64,000 nt of DNA from Trichoplax sp. H2 (Eukaryota > Placozoa > Uniplacotomia > Trichoplacea): contig NOWV01000107.1 of assembly GCA_003344405.1 (NCBI GenBank), positions 124,001 to 188,000 on the forward strand. The letters run 5' to 3'. A model generated the notes under the pieces. That model had not been told where the DNA came from. It saw only the letters and a program-made list of their open reading frames with translations, and searched no databases. Both the position numbers and the translations under genes were made by a program. Each line of letters opens with the position of its first letter. Position 1 is the stretch's first letter. Shown here piece by piece: positions 26,501-41,500 of the stretch.

Positions 26501-29500
26501 GATTAAATTAATCAATTCTTAATAATAGTTTAACAAGCACATATTAGGCTATCCTACTAAGATATTTCCTCTAAACTTAGAAATTGTACTTTCAACCTTA
26601 AAATCCTTGGAGGCGATAGATAAAATCTTGTTAAACTAGTTGGTAATTACTTTCTCAGTCTATCTAGTTCTAAATTAAGGATTACTAACATATCAACTGT
26701 TAACCACTAATGTTACAATTAAGGTGGTCGTAAACATTTCTGAGATATAACATACGTGTTTACAGAACGCAACATAGAAATAAAGTACATGTCACGAAGA
26801 TAGCTTTCATGACAGCCTAGCTTAGTTTACGATTCTCTTGCAAAGATGTAACTATTCAAGGTCCAAAAATGATTGTCAGGAGATAAATATAAAATTGTTG
26901 CGATCAAAGTCAAAAGGCTATCATTTTAGAGTTAAATTAATGATAGTACTTACATAGATCTTACATATTCGCATTCAGCAAATTGGAGACGACGCAATTT
27001 ATCAATCTGATTCATTTGTAATTCTCTACAGGTAAAAATAGAAAGATGTTGTTATTGATGCAATTAACTAAAGCATCTAGAAATATCAATATGCTTACAT
27101 GTACATTAACTTTGTCCCGTTACAAAAATGGTTGGGAATTCGTTTTAATCGATTGTAACCTAGACCTCTAGATTGATAGTATGGCATTGAAAGTTAAAAA
27201 TTAAAGTTAGTAGGTGGCGAAAGTTATCTAAATATTATGCCATTTTTCATCTATTTCATGTACTTGTATTTATAAAATACGATTAAACGCCTAAATGTGA
27301 GTATTAGGTATTATAACAATTGCCTATTATACATAATAACCAGCAAAAGCAGGTATTTTCCATAGCTGTAACATAATGTATATGTAACGGCCACTAACAT
27401 ATATAACTGGTAATGTATAGTACGTGAAGGTATTCATTGACTTTTGTAATGTAACTTAGTATTGTGATTGTAGACTGTTAGCCATGTTTAGTATAATGTA
27501 CGGTAGATATTTATCCTAAGAGATATTTGGTAGCTATAACTATAGACTATAGTGGTAGAGACTCTATGCTAGAGTATACATGACTATATACAGTAAGCTG
27601 TTGAGTTACTAATAAGGCTATAGGTAAAAATAAAACTATAAATCATATATTAGGATATGGTTAATTCATTGTACTTTGGCTGGTGTGAATAATGTCTACG
27701 TAAGTACTGTAGTCGTATTCATATTGGATTAATGATGGTCCGCAGTAGAATAGTCTTACTAAGAATAATTTAACTATGTGTAAAATAAGGTAAAAGGTTG
27801 CTATGCGAATTGTAGCTGCGAATGCTACGGAAAGTATAAAAGCATGCAACTTTAGATTATTCTGTTAGTTCGTTGTAGAAGTCTTTAGTAGTGTATTCGG
27901 CTAGAGTAGAGCTGTGTATAGTTAATCTTTGTATAAGATTCAATAAAGCCATTATTTTTCTAAAATTTGGAATCTCGTGATTGGTATATATCACAATTTT
28001 AAATTAAATTTAAGAGTTGAATATGATTCTAATTTTAGCCTAAACATCTACTCTGAAATAGTTTTAACGGTCGAATTAATAACTATCTTTAAAATCAAGT
28101 CTAACTTACAGTCGATATAATAATGGAAAGTTGGAAAATAGTCCATCTTGAAGTTTCTGGATAATATTCCCTTCAAGATAGCTAGGAGATGATATGAATG
28201 CAACATGTAGCTAGGCTAAGTTTTAAATAACGATATCCTACTTGATAACAAAATAGTACTGATGTACGGAATATTACTGTCTTCTATGGCTTACAGATTC
28301 CTTATCTCTATCATTTTGGATTTTTGTGTATTAAGTAGTATGGTGATGTAGTTGTAGCTAATAAGGCTAAATTTAAGCATAGATGTGGACAAGATTTACG
28401 TACGCTCGTAGTTCATAAGAAAAGAAATGAGGTAGGCAATTCACATTAAAAGTGAGAATTAACATTTCATATTTTTGACTTACACTATACGCAATAATTT
28501 GAGCTCGGTAAATACCGCAAAATCAACTGAAGTTAGTCCATTAATAGTCAAATCCCTGATTGAACATAGTAAAATATTTCGATAGATTGATTCGCTACCG
28601 ATATTAATTCAATATTTATTTTAGAGGAAGTATTCATAATGAGTTATCAATACGACAACTGTTTTATATACTACTCAGTCATTATGAAGACATATCTTAA
28701 TAAATATACTTAAGTATTCTCGACAATGATTACAAACATAATTTTTAAGCAATTATTTCATGATGATTCTCACAAATATGTCACTTTTTGTAAGTTCTGG
28801 AACAAATTTTCGGGCAACGAAGTAAGAAAATTGATTCTAAAATGACTAACAGAATGAGAAATTTAATTACTTTCTTCCATTATTTTTAACTTGAGTAACA
28901 TATAAACGTTTGCATGATTTATATTTCGTAATATAGGTTAATTTTTAGAATTCTCCTTCAAAATTTTGAATTGAGAAAGTAATTGTAATGTATATATAAA
29001 AGTATAGAAGATACATTATAAGTGTTGCAATATAAATCTTTACCACCGTAATTAATTTAGTATTCTAATTACAGTAGACTTTCTGTCGTGGGTTGTCACA
29101 ATTTTGCCTTTGCGAGTGGGCTACAGTATACTAATTCAGTAGACTACTTATACCCTGAAATCGAAGGAGTTCTATAGTCGAGGATAAATTTTCATCACAC
29201 AAGATTATTCTAGCTAGAATTAATATAGTCTATGTTTATTTGGTATTTGGCCGTATATTTCTTATACCGTAGAATTAAGGAACTGGACAGTTAATTGGCC
29301 GATAGTCCTCTCTATACCCTCACCATTAATCGGTGATTAACATTGTGTAAACGAGCTATCTAATTACTAAGTGCAATTTCGTGACACGGATATATTGTAA
29401 ATCGGATTGGTTTTTGTGGATTATGAATTATTGTTGTTGGATAGTCATAATTTTTGAAAGCATTGCAAATTGTAACAAGCAACTTAGTCGATATGAGAAT

Positions 29501-32500
29501 TTAGTTATTGTAATATTTTTATTTTAAAGAGGACTAGTTTTATAGCAATATGCTCACTAGGATAACAAATTTTGTTTATAAATTGATTATGGAAGTTCTA
29601 TTAGTTTGTCATAAAGTTCGATATAATGTGAACCCGATTGTTTTATCTGAGTTCTAGTTTAAAGGCTTTAGTTTGTATTAGTTCTTTCGTTATACGTTGT
29701 ATATCGCAGTTAATGATTGTAGCCGGATTTGATTGTTATCAAATTATGGTCATATTATTGACTGAGTGCCTTAATGTCCAGGAGTCTATCGTCAGAGCTG
29801 TTATGTGAGGTTAATTACTAGAATAATTTGAATAGTGATTATTCTTTACTTTAATACAACCTACTACTCTACATAGCATATAAAAAGTGATGTGGTTTGA
29901 ATATTGAGTAGTTAAAAGTTCTTAAGTAAAGAGAAAAAATGCTGAAAAGAAATGACTCTGTAATTGTAAGTAATTCTTATCGGTTTTAATTTAGTGCTAT
30001 TTTTGTCGTTATCATTAAAATCGGGAATAAAGTGGCATTTTCCCCTGTTTTAAGTTGATTCAAAAGTCTAATTTCTGTAATTTAGCAAAGTTATAAAATG
30101 ACTAGAATATGCAATTAATTTGTGAAATCACTCGTGTTTGTGCTCTACATTTAGTTACGATTGTATTTACCATGTTCATTGAAAATAACCTAGAAATAGA
30201 ACGAGTTTGTGATGTTATGTGTAATCTTTAAACTGCAACTAATCCAAATCATCTCAAATCTAATTTTGTAAGCCTTTCAATGACTTAAGATATTTGAGAA
30301 TTGTTCCCAAATGTAACTATTTTTAATGTAAGCAATCGAAGTAAGTCACTAACAAATAAAAGTTTTGACGCAATATGGAGCAGTTTGACATTGCAGCTAC
30401 GATTGAAAATCCACGAGACTATTCAATCCTATGCGTGGTAAAAAATTCAAGTATAGTATGCGAAATATCACCAGCGAGGCACTCTGCGTTGAGCTGGTCT
30501 TGGATGTCAAGACTGAACTACATAATAAATGCTATTTTAAACTATGCCCGCTATGGGTGGGTTTAGCCTTTTTAAGACTAGTTTATACTGTAACGTAGAG
30601 TTATTAAATCGAAATTTTTAGGTTTAGTCATGTTGTTGCAAGTTGATCGGATTTAAAGAAATATTTACATGAATTGTAGGTTGGGTATATCTTTGAAAAC
30701 TTCTGAGTTCAGTTCTTTGATATTGTTCTTGTTGAAAGCTCTAAGATGAAAATCAAAAATTGATCCTTGCAATTAATTACACAATTAGTGGAGTTATTTT
30801 ACATATAACGAACAAGTGATATTTATAGAATGTACAAATGGACTCGTATTCTTGCTAAAATAAATCAATGATAAAAATTCCATCAGTTTTTGCTTGAAAT
30901 GCTACAGAAAAATCGATTTCAGCTACTTAATGCTACTAAATAACTAAGCTAAACTCGAAGTAAATTAGAAAATGCTTAACACTATCAGTAATTAAGGTGG
31001 AGTGGAAGAAAACTTCTTCATAGTGCTATAGCCAGAATTTAAAATCGAGCGACGGTAACGTTGAAAAGAACTAATCTTACAATTGATTTAGTGTTGTTCC
31101 TTTAAATGCCTTGATATTATCGATAGCCAATTTATTTCCATTTAGATTCCTAATTATAGGCATAGAGATAAGCTTTGCGCTTTCATTTATCTTTCTAGAT
31201 TTAGCACTATGATAGCAACGTAATTACAATATGACTTTAGAGCTGAAACGAACATTGTAGCCTCGGCCCAAGGTTTTCGTTTAACAGTGTTTACTTCGTG
31301 CTTCAATACTTGCAACTGGTTCATTTTTAAATCTCTAAATATCAGATACATTTTATATATTAATGTACACAGAAGTGGACATAATAATAATATAATTGAG
31401 TTAATTAAATATAAAAACCATGGTCATAGAATAAATTCATAATGGAGTATTCTACTTACATATATCTTAATCTATGTTGATTGTTAAAAATTCGTAGATC
31501 AATTTCACGAAGACGATTTCCGTAAATATGGCTGTAAATGTAAATAGGGAATCATTAATTGGAATGATTTTATGTAAACTATTAATTAGCGTGTCGTCAG
31601 TGCAGATAGATCAAATTTAAAGTGATTTAGAATTAAGTTTTATAAATAAATGGCAGTTCATAGTTTAAAAGGTAGGATAGTTCCTATTATTATCACCAAA
31701 TATTATTCAGTCTATCTGGTAATTATATTCATTCATTTGAGTTAAGTCCTTTGCTTGTTTAAATATTTTTATTTTCTATTACATGGGTAAGTTAATTACT
31801 GTATTTGTTAAATATTTATTTTGTGTAAAAAGTAGACATTAGATAGGTTAAACCAGCTGAATTTCTTTAGTTAGTAAGCATCTCTATGTTACGTAACAGG
31901 TGATAGTAAAACGGACTATGTATGAGCAGTACCTGTATAAGCACCTTAAGTATAGCGGTGTAAAAGGCAGAAGGGAATTTGTAACATTAGTTACGAGCAA
32001 TTTGCGAAATCCGGCATTTTGCAAAATGCCGGAAATGCCTGATTTCGCAGATTGCCGGTAGCCAATGTTAATACGCAAAAATGAACATAAACGTATTCCA
32101 AGTCTATTTTACCACAGACTTTTAAATAGAATGCATGAGTATGAACGGTATACAGCACTTGGTGTCTATCGGCATCAATTTATACGTATCTACAACTTTT
32201 TCTGACTTTCAAATTACTATAACGTACATCTGTCAATATCTCGACAGTACATTACAAATTATTATCTTTCAATGGTAAATTGCTAGACGATAGAATTTCA
32301 GAGCCATCATCCTTTCTTTACTCTTATAGTGAAGATACTACAGTACCGTCATTACCACATTCAATCTAATACTGTTACCGCATTTATTCAAAAATTCGTC
32401 ATTTTACAAAATCACTAGGCGTACTACGGTAAATTACGATATTCCACAATAGTCCATTTACGTAATTCGCAACAACTCGAGTCCTTGATGGTTTTACTAA

Positions 32501-35500
32501 TTAAGATGGTTTAAGTGACAGATTATGAACTTGTACGTCAATTCGAGCTATGACTATAGTAGTTACATCCAGAGCTCTTTACTTTATAGGTCAGAAATCT
32601 ACTACGGAGGGTAATAGATTTAGATTATGTTACTGTTATAATGGTAGCCACTATGTATTAAGATTGAGAGATTTTGCATGAAGCCAATAGCGAAAATGAA
32701 GAAGAGTTATCAGCAAATAATGATACATGTAAACAAGGAATTTAATACGGAATCTTACAGTTGTGATAGAAAGACTGAGCTAGCAAACATCTTTTCCGAC
32801 AAGGTAGTGATGTAGTTAAAGTCGAAATAGCTGTAAAGAGGTGAAAATATTGCGAATATGTTATAGTTAAGTGCTGACGGAGAGTTCATAAAAATTACTT
32901 CAAGCCTTTGAATTGTACACCATGTTAATTAATGCTTATTTCTCTTATTTATAATTAATCATACACGATATTTAAATTCGGCAAATCATTAAAAGCTGCT
33001 TCTTCGATGGTCGATATGGAATTTGAGGATAGATTTCTACATTTTTCGTTAGATCAAGAGAGCCATGATAAATGATTTTGAATGATTACATTTGCAAAAA
33101 TGCCATTTAAAATCGTTTAATTATACCAGTATATAAAGCAATTCAGTATACGGATGTACTTACAAATACGCCAAATTCAAAAGCGAATTAAATTGATTGG
33201 AAACAAGAGTCTTAATCTTATTCCGTGCTAATGATCTATATTGTCAATAATACAACACTTCTAGTTTTATTTCTAACAACGGTAAAAGCAAGTTTTGCCG
33301 TAATCTTTTATATATTGGCTAGGTCAAGGAAGCTTCATTAAACTATATTTCTTACCATATCAGGCATTACTTAATTTTTATCTAATATAAAGTATCTTAA
33401 ATAAAATCATTTTTGCAAATATCAAAATTTGATGTAAACTTGAAAATCAAGAGACTTAATAATTAGTCGGTTAGGACGATGAGCTTTTTAAGACAGCCAC
33501 TTATCGCCAATAGTATACATGAAAAGTAGACAGTAATTTTCCTAATTCTTATTTACTTGATCAACTTTAATACCTCGTTAGCTTTAATGGGCTACTTACA
33601 GCGATCTCAATGCAGGTAACATATTAAAGCTATATGGCTCCACTATTTTGATTAAATTTGCTTCTAGATGTCTATTAATATCAATTAAGTTAAGTTACCT
33701 TTTTATCGAACGATAAATGGTGCTCATACTATTAAACAAATCTGTTTTGTTAACATTATAATCATATCGATTAATAAATGGTCTTCAGATGAAGTTTATT
33801 ATTTGCGTACTGACTTACAAGTCTATAAGAGATGAAAGAAAGGGAAAACTTGTATTTCTTACGGCAGAAATATTATTAAGGTTAAGATATCTATCGATAG
33901 ATCATACCGATTAGATTCGATTCTTCGTTTACTATAGCCATTACTTGGCTAAATAAACGTTGAATTATTTTCTTTATTCTTAAATCAAGCTGCTAAATAC
34001 TCACAAATACATTAAATCAGACAACCCTTTGAATTTGTGCCTTTCTAATCTGAATGCCTCAGGTCCAACATGGCTCAAATCGCTAAGATGAAACGTATCA
34101 AAAATTTAAAATAATGTATAGCTAGGATTTCATACGAAGTCAATAAAACTAGATTTTTTAATACCATGTTTATGTTAACGTCATAAATTTGTTTTCCTAA
34201 CTAACTTTATAGTTTAACTGTTGCTTTACTTATGCCTACAGATATTTTAACTTTGGATGATGGCTGAATGAATAGTTAGAATGAATGCGGCATGCAGCAA
34301 TGTTCCTAGATGAAATAAAATAACAAAATATGGACATAGTTATAGTGTGAGATTACCAATTAATCTTATCAGGTATTGTTCACTTCATGTAAAAATGTTG
34401 TTTTATATTTGCAGCTCATGATCGTGAGCTATTATATTATTGGCGACAATACCGGCAGTAACTATTATTTATTAGCTATGGAACTAACAAAGAATCCAGG
34501 TTGGAAAGTTGTGATAACGCTGCTCCTCCATCGTCTGCTAAATTCATTGAGGAAGCCTCCCTAGGTGTAATTATTAACGTTCGTATATAAAGTAAAAGAA
34601 GATTATTCAAGTTAGTAAATGTTTCCTTACCTGTCGTATAGTAGCTTATTTTGCAAGCTATTATGAACCGTGCATATAAGGTAAGCAATTTTTATTATTG
34701 TAATTAATGATCATAAATTATAATGGCTTACAGAAATTCAATGTTGCGGAAAACTAGGAGAGAATCTTCCTTTAACGTAGGTACGTATGTATATTTTAAA
34801 CTCCTGTAGACAGCAAATAAGGTACAAACGCATTAGAATCTTAATAGAATCAAATGGACACTTTATAATAACCAATAGTGTCTTAACAATGTTATGCTCG
34901 GTATGCTATATACGATTTAGTAAGCTATGTGATTAGTCACCATATTCACAATTATGTCTTTCTGTAGTTATATTTACAAGTATTATGAGCTATAGCTATA
35001 AATGATGCAAGATATCATTCACATAATTGTATTATTGTAACAAAGATCAATTTAGAGAATACTATGTTCTGTATGTGTTATATAGAGAGGAGTGTTAGTC
35101 TTAACGGTGAATAAATATCTAATTTTTATTCTGAAGTCTACATTTACAATTTTTTTAATTCCGGCAGCGGACTTGCTGTGAGCAGTGGTGATATCGATGA
35201 GATTAAATTGCTTTTCAAGGATCTAAGTTATAAATACATTAGTATAAAGTTTTGAAATTGCTAAGCACTACGTATAATAAAGTTCTTTCACGATAATTCG
35301 TACCGTGCTTAGCAAATAAATAAGAAAGCTATACAGAGTGGAAGCTTACAAGCTAGTTAAACTTCGCATTATTGATAAAGTTGACGCATTAATGTGAGTA
35401 ATGAAATTTTTATCGGCTCTCCTGAAATACGAAAGTCAATTTGGTAATTGATTAATTGCTTTACTTGTACAATGTCAGCGTTAATGGGTGAGATTCCATT

Positions 35501-38500
35501 AAATTTAGCTCATTTAGATATTGACAGTATCGTAGCATGATGTATATAGGAGTATACAACTTTACATAGTGCTTAACTTACAAGGTTTTTAAGGAATTGG
35601 AGCAATTGCTCAGGGCGTCAACGTTGAGTTTCTCTAATCGATTCATCTCCAGAAATCTGTTTACGTATGATAGCAATTTCCGCTTATTAATGGTAGTATG
35701 TGTGATATATATGCCAATATAGCAGCGATATCAATTTTTACAGAAGGTTCTTACAGTTATTTTGACACTCATTTTATAACGTACAATCAATTATAAATTT
35801 TTAAATTATTTTGAACAGTGTTAGAGCTGACAAATTAAGATTATTTGGATAGGAAAACAACATTCTCTAAATTTTCAAAATAGAATAAGGTAAGTTCTTT
35901 GCTTTTCGAGTATTGTATAATAAGTACTAGATAAATAGTGCGTGTATTTCGAAGGTGGAACGTCGCACTTACATCTAGAAATAATAAGGGCAAAGTGCAG
36001 GAGAAAGAGTAACAAAATACAGCTAAAGCTAAAAGTAGCGCAGCTATCAAACGGAACTTATTAAATCGACCTTCTTTATGCCGCTCGTATAAATTATTCC
36101 ATATATATATATAAATCGAATATATCAAAGGTGAACAATTTCTATTTTTCTTAATTGTTAGGTTAATGCCTTACATATATTTTAGCTGTCTTGGACCATT
36201 GCAGATGCTTTCATCAATTTCTCGAAAGGTGTTTCTATTCAAATTTCTATAATATTTTGCAAAAGAAAATTAATCATAAATTACGACCCATTATCATTTT
36301 AAATGATACTAGGTTACACGATAGAACTAATCTATTAGCGGCACTTATAAAGACGTAATTAGGATAAAAGTTACATTTCTTGCAGTGAAACAAGATTGGA
36401 AAAAACTCCTAGAGGAAATTGCTGTATTCTGTTGTCGTTTAAATCTCTACGTAAGAAAAATTTTGTCGTTTTTATAATTATTATCAATTTTTTAATCTTA
36501 CTGACTCAGCTGAGTATAACTTGGCTATACGAGCTCGTATGATTGTATTCACAATCGAAACCTTTTCTTTCAAAGAATTTATTTTTGTCGATTTGATTTT
36601 AAAAGTAAGCTGTGATTTTATCAGATATGGTACAGCAGTACTTTACAATCTAAAAAATCATGATTAGGATAACTTACAGCTTTACTAAAGAAATTAATCC
36701 GTAAAATGTCTGATTGCTGAGTGCTTTCAGGGCATTAGAAGATAGGATCCTAAAATCAGTAAATACCTTAGCTCTTTTTTTTAGCAGATGTTTTAATTAT
36801 GAGAGCATTGATAATTAATCATAAATTATTTCGGCAAGGTGAGAGTACATGATAAATGAGTGTTTATACATTACTGATTAATTGTTATTATATTGTTGAA
36901 AATGATGTTCTAAATGTTACAATATTGTATAAATATTTATGATTGTCAAAGATAGTTCTAAAGAATTTATGTAGATGAGCTTGTTTTCCATGTTTATGAA
37001 ATTTTAAATTATTTGCTTTCTTACAAAGTTTTTAAGTTGCTTAGCTCTTTAAATGCTCCGTCACAAATAGTTTGGATGCCGCAATTCTCAGCTTTGCTGA
37101 TTATTAGATATAAACAAGTCGAATAGTGCTGATGAGATTTATTTTAAATTATGAATGTAAAGTATCAGTTAAATAGAAATAATCAAAGCTAAAGATTATT
37201 ACAGATAATTCAGACGAGGCAATTTTGAGAATACTCCACAGTTGAGGTAACGCTGTCTTCTACTAGCGATGTTGCTATCAAATAATAAATCAATCTTATT
37301 TATTTCGTTATAATTCTTTCGCGCGATCTATTGTAATATCTATTAAAGATATTCTTGGCTAATTTAATGATTGAAACATGGCTGTATTAGCTTTGCGGAA
37401 AAATAGCTCTATACGGCAGTTGGATAGTTATATCTTCTATGTTAACAGCATTCTTATAAATATATAATCATTATAATATAACTCTAGTAACAAAGAGATA
37501 GCTGAGTATCATGAATTGCCAGCTAATATCATTTTATCAGGATAAATTTTTATTTCTCGGAACTAACAGTGATTTCAAGGAAGGCATTTCATGAAATAAT
37601 CCTCGGGCAAGATCGTTGATGTCAGTGTACGCTAGATTACTAAAAGCAAAAAAGTAACCTGTTTTATTAATTTTTTAATATATATTAATGGAGCTATCTG
37701 ATATTGAGGTGTACATATATAATTTTGCCATCACATTTTGATTAATATCACCTCGATACTGTACTAACATAGTTGTGATGTTTTTCATGTCTGAAAAGAA
37801 ATTTCTCTCAAATGCTGTGATTGGGTTTCCTTGCAAGTTTCTGAACAAATAATAACATACTCGTATAAGTTTTAATTTTTTAATTCTCAGATGATCAAGG
37901 GATTTTTGTGCGGTTTAATGATAACCTGAAATTTCTAGTTAGTTTTAGTTATTCGGTATTATTAAGCTAAATAGTATATTGACTAATACACATATGCTCA
38001 GTTCTTAGTTTATGAAGTATGTTAAATATTTTCTGTTCTAAGTAAGTTTAATCAAGGATATAACATAGACACATAGAGTATTAAAGAATTTGTTAATACA
38101 GTACTTACAAATTTTGCAGGAATTTCAAATTTTGAAGAGTTTGACGATTTATGCTTCGAATTTTGTTCGATGATAATTCTCTACCATAAAGAAGATAGAA
38201 ATAGAGCTGTCAATTGCCCAGTAAAAATGGTAAAAGAATCTATGGAAGTAGATAAGCTCACATGGAATTCAAGCTTAGTAGATTGGAAAATGTTCCATTT
38301 TCAATTACTCGAATATGAGAGTTTCTTGCATATCTGGCATAATTTCAGATAATTTGTTTACAAAATATAAAAATACAGAGATAAGACACATTTATTCATC
38401 ATAAAATAGTAATCCTGGAAAAAATGCAATAATGAAATAGTATAAATTTTAAAAGAAAGGTATGATACTCTTGTCACTTATTTACGTACAATCCCTTTAA

Positions 38501-41500
38501 ATTTCTTAATGGCTTAAAAATTTTTCTTTCCAGTGAGATTAAGAATGTTGACCTTATAGAACTACAATTTCAACCATTGCGTCATTATTTATTATATTTT
38601 TACAATGTATTTCTGTAATGTAAACCTGCTACGCTTTATAGCACTATAAAATCTAAGAAATAAAGTATTGTAAGTAATTAATGGGTTATTGCAATTCGAT
38701 TATAATTGGCCAGTTGTATGTAATGCATGATAAGCAACGTAGTGATAGATATTTTAATGCAGTAGGTTACGATAATGTAAACGTTATATTCTGTTATTTG
38801 AAATAAAGAAAAATTAGATTATGTGAAGGACCATGAAAATGATTCCGGACATACAGATCTATTAGTTGCGGAGTGTGTTCGAAGACACCTTGAGGTAATT
38901 GAGAGATTGGATTTTCGGCGATTGATCTAAATCGTATCATTAATTTAAAATTTATTAAAATTAAATAAAAAATTAAAAGAAATCTACATACAGCTTTTCA
39001 AGGTTCACTAATCCTCTGAAGGCATCTTTACTGATGGTGTTAATAAAATTTCGATTAAGATATCTAAAAAAAGATCAAGATAGTATAATGTCAATAACTT
39101 GGTAAAAATTTGCTAGTTAGCAATATTGCCTAAGATATCTAAAGTTATAGACACATAAGAATCATGCTGATTGAATTTATTTGTATTCCGTAAGGATGGT
39201 AATGCGATGTAAGGAATAGTGTCAAATTAATTTACGAGACATTCTGTTGAGAGTATCTGACTTTCAATAATAATATTACGATTAGTGCTAAATGAAGATA
39301 GAATGAATTTAACAGTAACAATGGCATTTGTTTGTATTGCAAGATGAATTAAATAAATATGTTCCATATTAACTAGTAAATTAGGTTTGATGATATCAAT
39401 GCGTGTTCGATTCTATTGTCTTTCAGTTTTCTTAATGATTTATAATGGTATATGCCTAAGGTCTGCATAAGGCTAGAAATTGTTCTCGTTATTGAACGAA
39501 AATGAATGTCAGTTGTAGACTTTAGAATATTTTATTCATTATTTTTAGCAAATATGCGTTTAGATATTCATTAATATACAGTAAAAATTTTAATTTAGGG
39601 ATTGCTACAAAATCAAGATAAGAGGAAAAATATACTTTCGGAATTGATTCCGCTAGCTTCGATATTAACAAGGTATAAGAAATATTTGATGTTTATGAAT
39701 TTGCAAGATAGAATTTTCTGTTATATGCATTAATGGTATATTGTTCAGCTTTAAGGCTAGGATCCTAAGCTTTAAGTAATATTTAGGTGATGAAACATCT
39801 ATTATGTACTTTGTTTATTACTTACAAAAATCGTAAAACCTTCAAATTCTTGAACGTATCATCATAGATCGTTGTTAGAAAGTTCGTAGTTAAGTCTCTG
39901 AATAGAGTCGTAAGTTACCAGTAATAGCACACAGAAACTAGTCAGTTATCACATATAATTGATTTAGAATAGCCGAGATCAATTTAGTTAGCGCTTACAG
40001 ATGCCTTAGATTTGGTAGATTTTTGAATACTTCTGGATTTAGATTTTCACTAAAAATCCGGTTCGTGGTTAGTTGACTACAGCAGAGGTAGAGTATATTG
40101 TTAATAATCTCTTGTCACTATCAATTATTAATACAATCTTAAATGAAAGTTAATAGAATGCTTGCGATTACATTTGTAATTATGATTCCTTCTAGTAAAC
40201 GCAAAAATATTAAACTTGACGGGTATGGTTAGGACTATTACATCGGATAATTCTAATACTGAAGATGCTATATGGGCAAAAATATTTTACCTTTACAATC
40301 CCTACTTTTAGGTTAGCTGTATATCGGTACTTATGATGTTCTTTAAATATTATTAATATCGTAACTGACTTAATTATAAGTTATTAGAAGATAGCCAGCA
40401 ATAGCAGTTTAGCTAAAAGGTTTCACAGACAATCAAATGGACTTACACAAAAGAAATCCATGGTTGAAGAATTGATGTATCGATTGGAAATTGTGCAAGA
40501 TAATTCATCACTATTTGTCTGATAAGATATGTAGGATAAAATACGTCAGATGAGTATTTTAATTTTAATGAATATAATTTTCATTATTAACTGTCTTGTT
40601 ACGATAAGAAGTAAGCTGCACTTTAGATAAACAGAAGATCAAAATAGAACTAAATTTTTATTTTTACAGCACTATAATTTTATAAGGTATCAGTAATAAA
40701 TCGAAATATTTGTGTGGTATTGTTACAGTGTTAAATACTGTATTACAGTAGAAATAACTATGTTAGGATAATTCTGTTAGACTATCCTTATTTAGTTAAA
40801 TTCTAATTTGGTTATACTGTGTTTTAATATAGCACTGACTTTTTATGACAGTGACACTTATACACATACTGAAATTAATAGTTATAATAGGGAATGCAAA
40901 TCATCTGCTTACAGTTCGAATCATTGTGATTGTAATTTACTTATGGTAGACTGTAAATTATCATGGAAATGTTCCGTGATAGGACATATCGTAATCTGAC
41001 TATTCTGTATTAGTCATTATATGTCTATTTTCGTAAATACTGTTGTCTGCATTAAGGGAGCAGTAGCTAAAATTAATATCTAATTCAGTAAATGATTCTA
41101 ATGTTAATTGTATTAACTATGACTCATGAACTATTGAGGAATAGTATATAAATGCAGTATATCNNNNNNNNNNNNNNNNNNNNGTCTGCTAGTAGAGCAA
41201 AAGTGTTTGTGATAGTGCAGATATCGTTCCTTGATACGTGGTTCAAGGAATTGACTTATTGATCGTATATTGCGTTATCTTGTTGCAAAGCTGTTTTGTG
41301 ACAGGTATTAATAACAAGTTTTTAGCTTAGTATATTCTCCTTGATAGCTAATCTACTGCACAACTGTATATCGGTAAATTAATTTAGTCTAAGAAGTATA
41401 ATTTGTACAAATCTTCTACTAGATTAAATTTCAAGCCTAAAACTTATGGTCATTTACAGCGAAATTACCTTAACATCTATTAAATTTATGCTACGGTTAA

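Noticed and set aside
34966-35040. Possible LRR exon after a TTTAC donor (minus)
   Set aside because: Stop codon in the required frame, no repeat motif.
40447-40518. Extra LRR exon identical to 41752-41823
   Set aside because: It lies in the allelic duplicate beside an N gap, so it is counted once.
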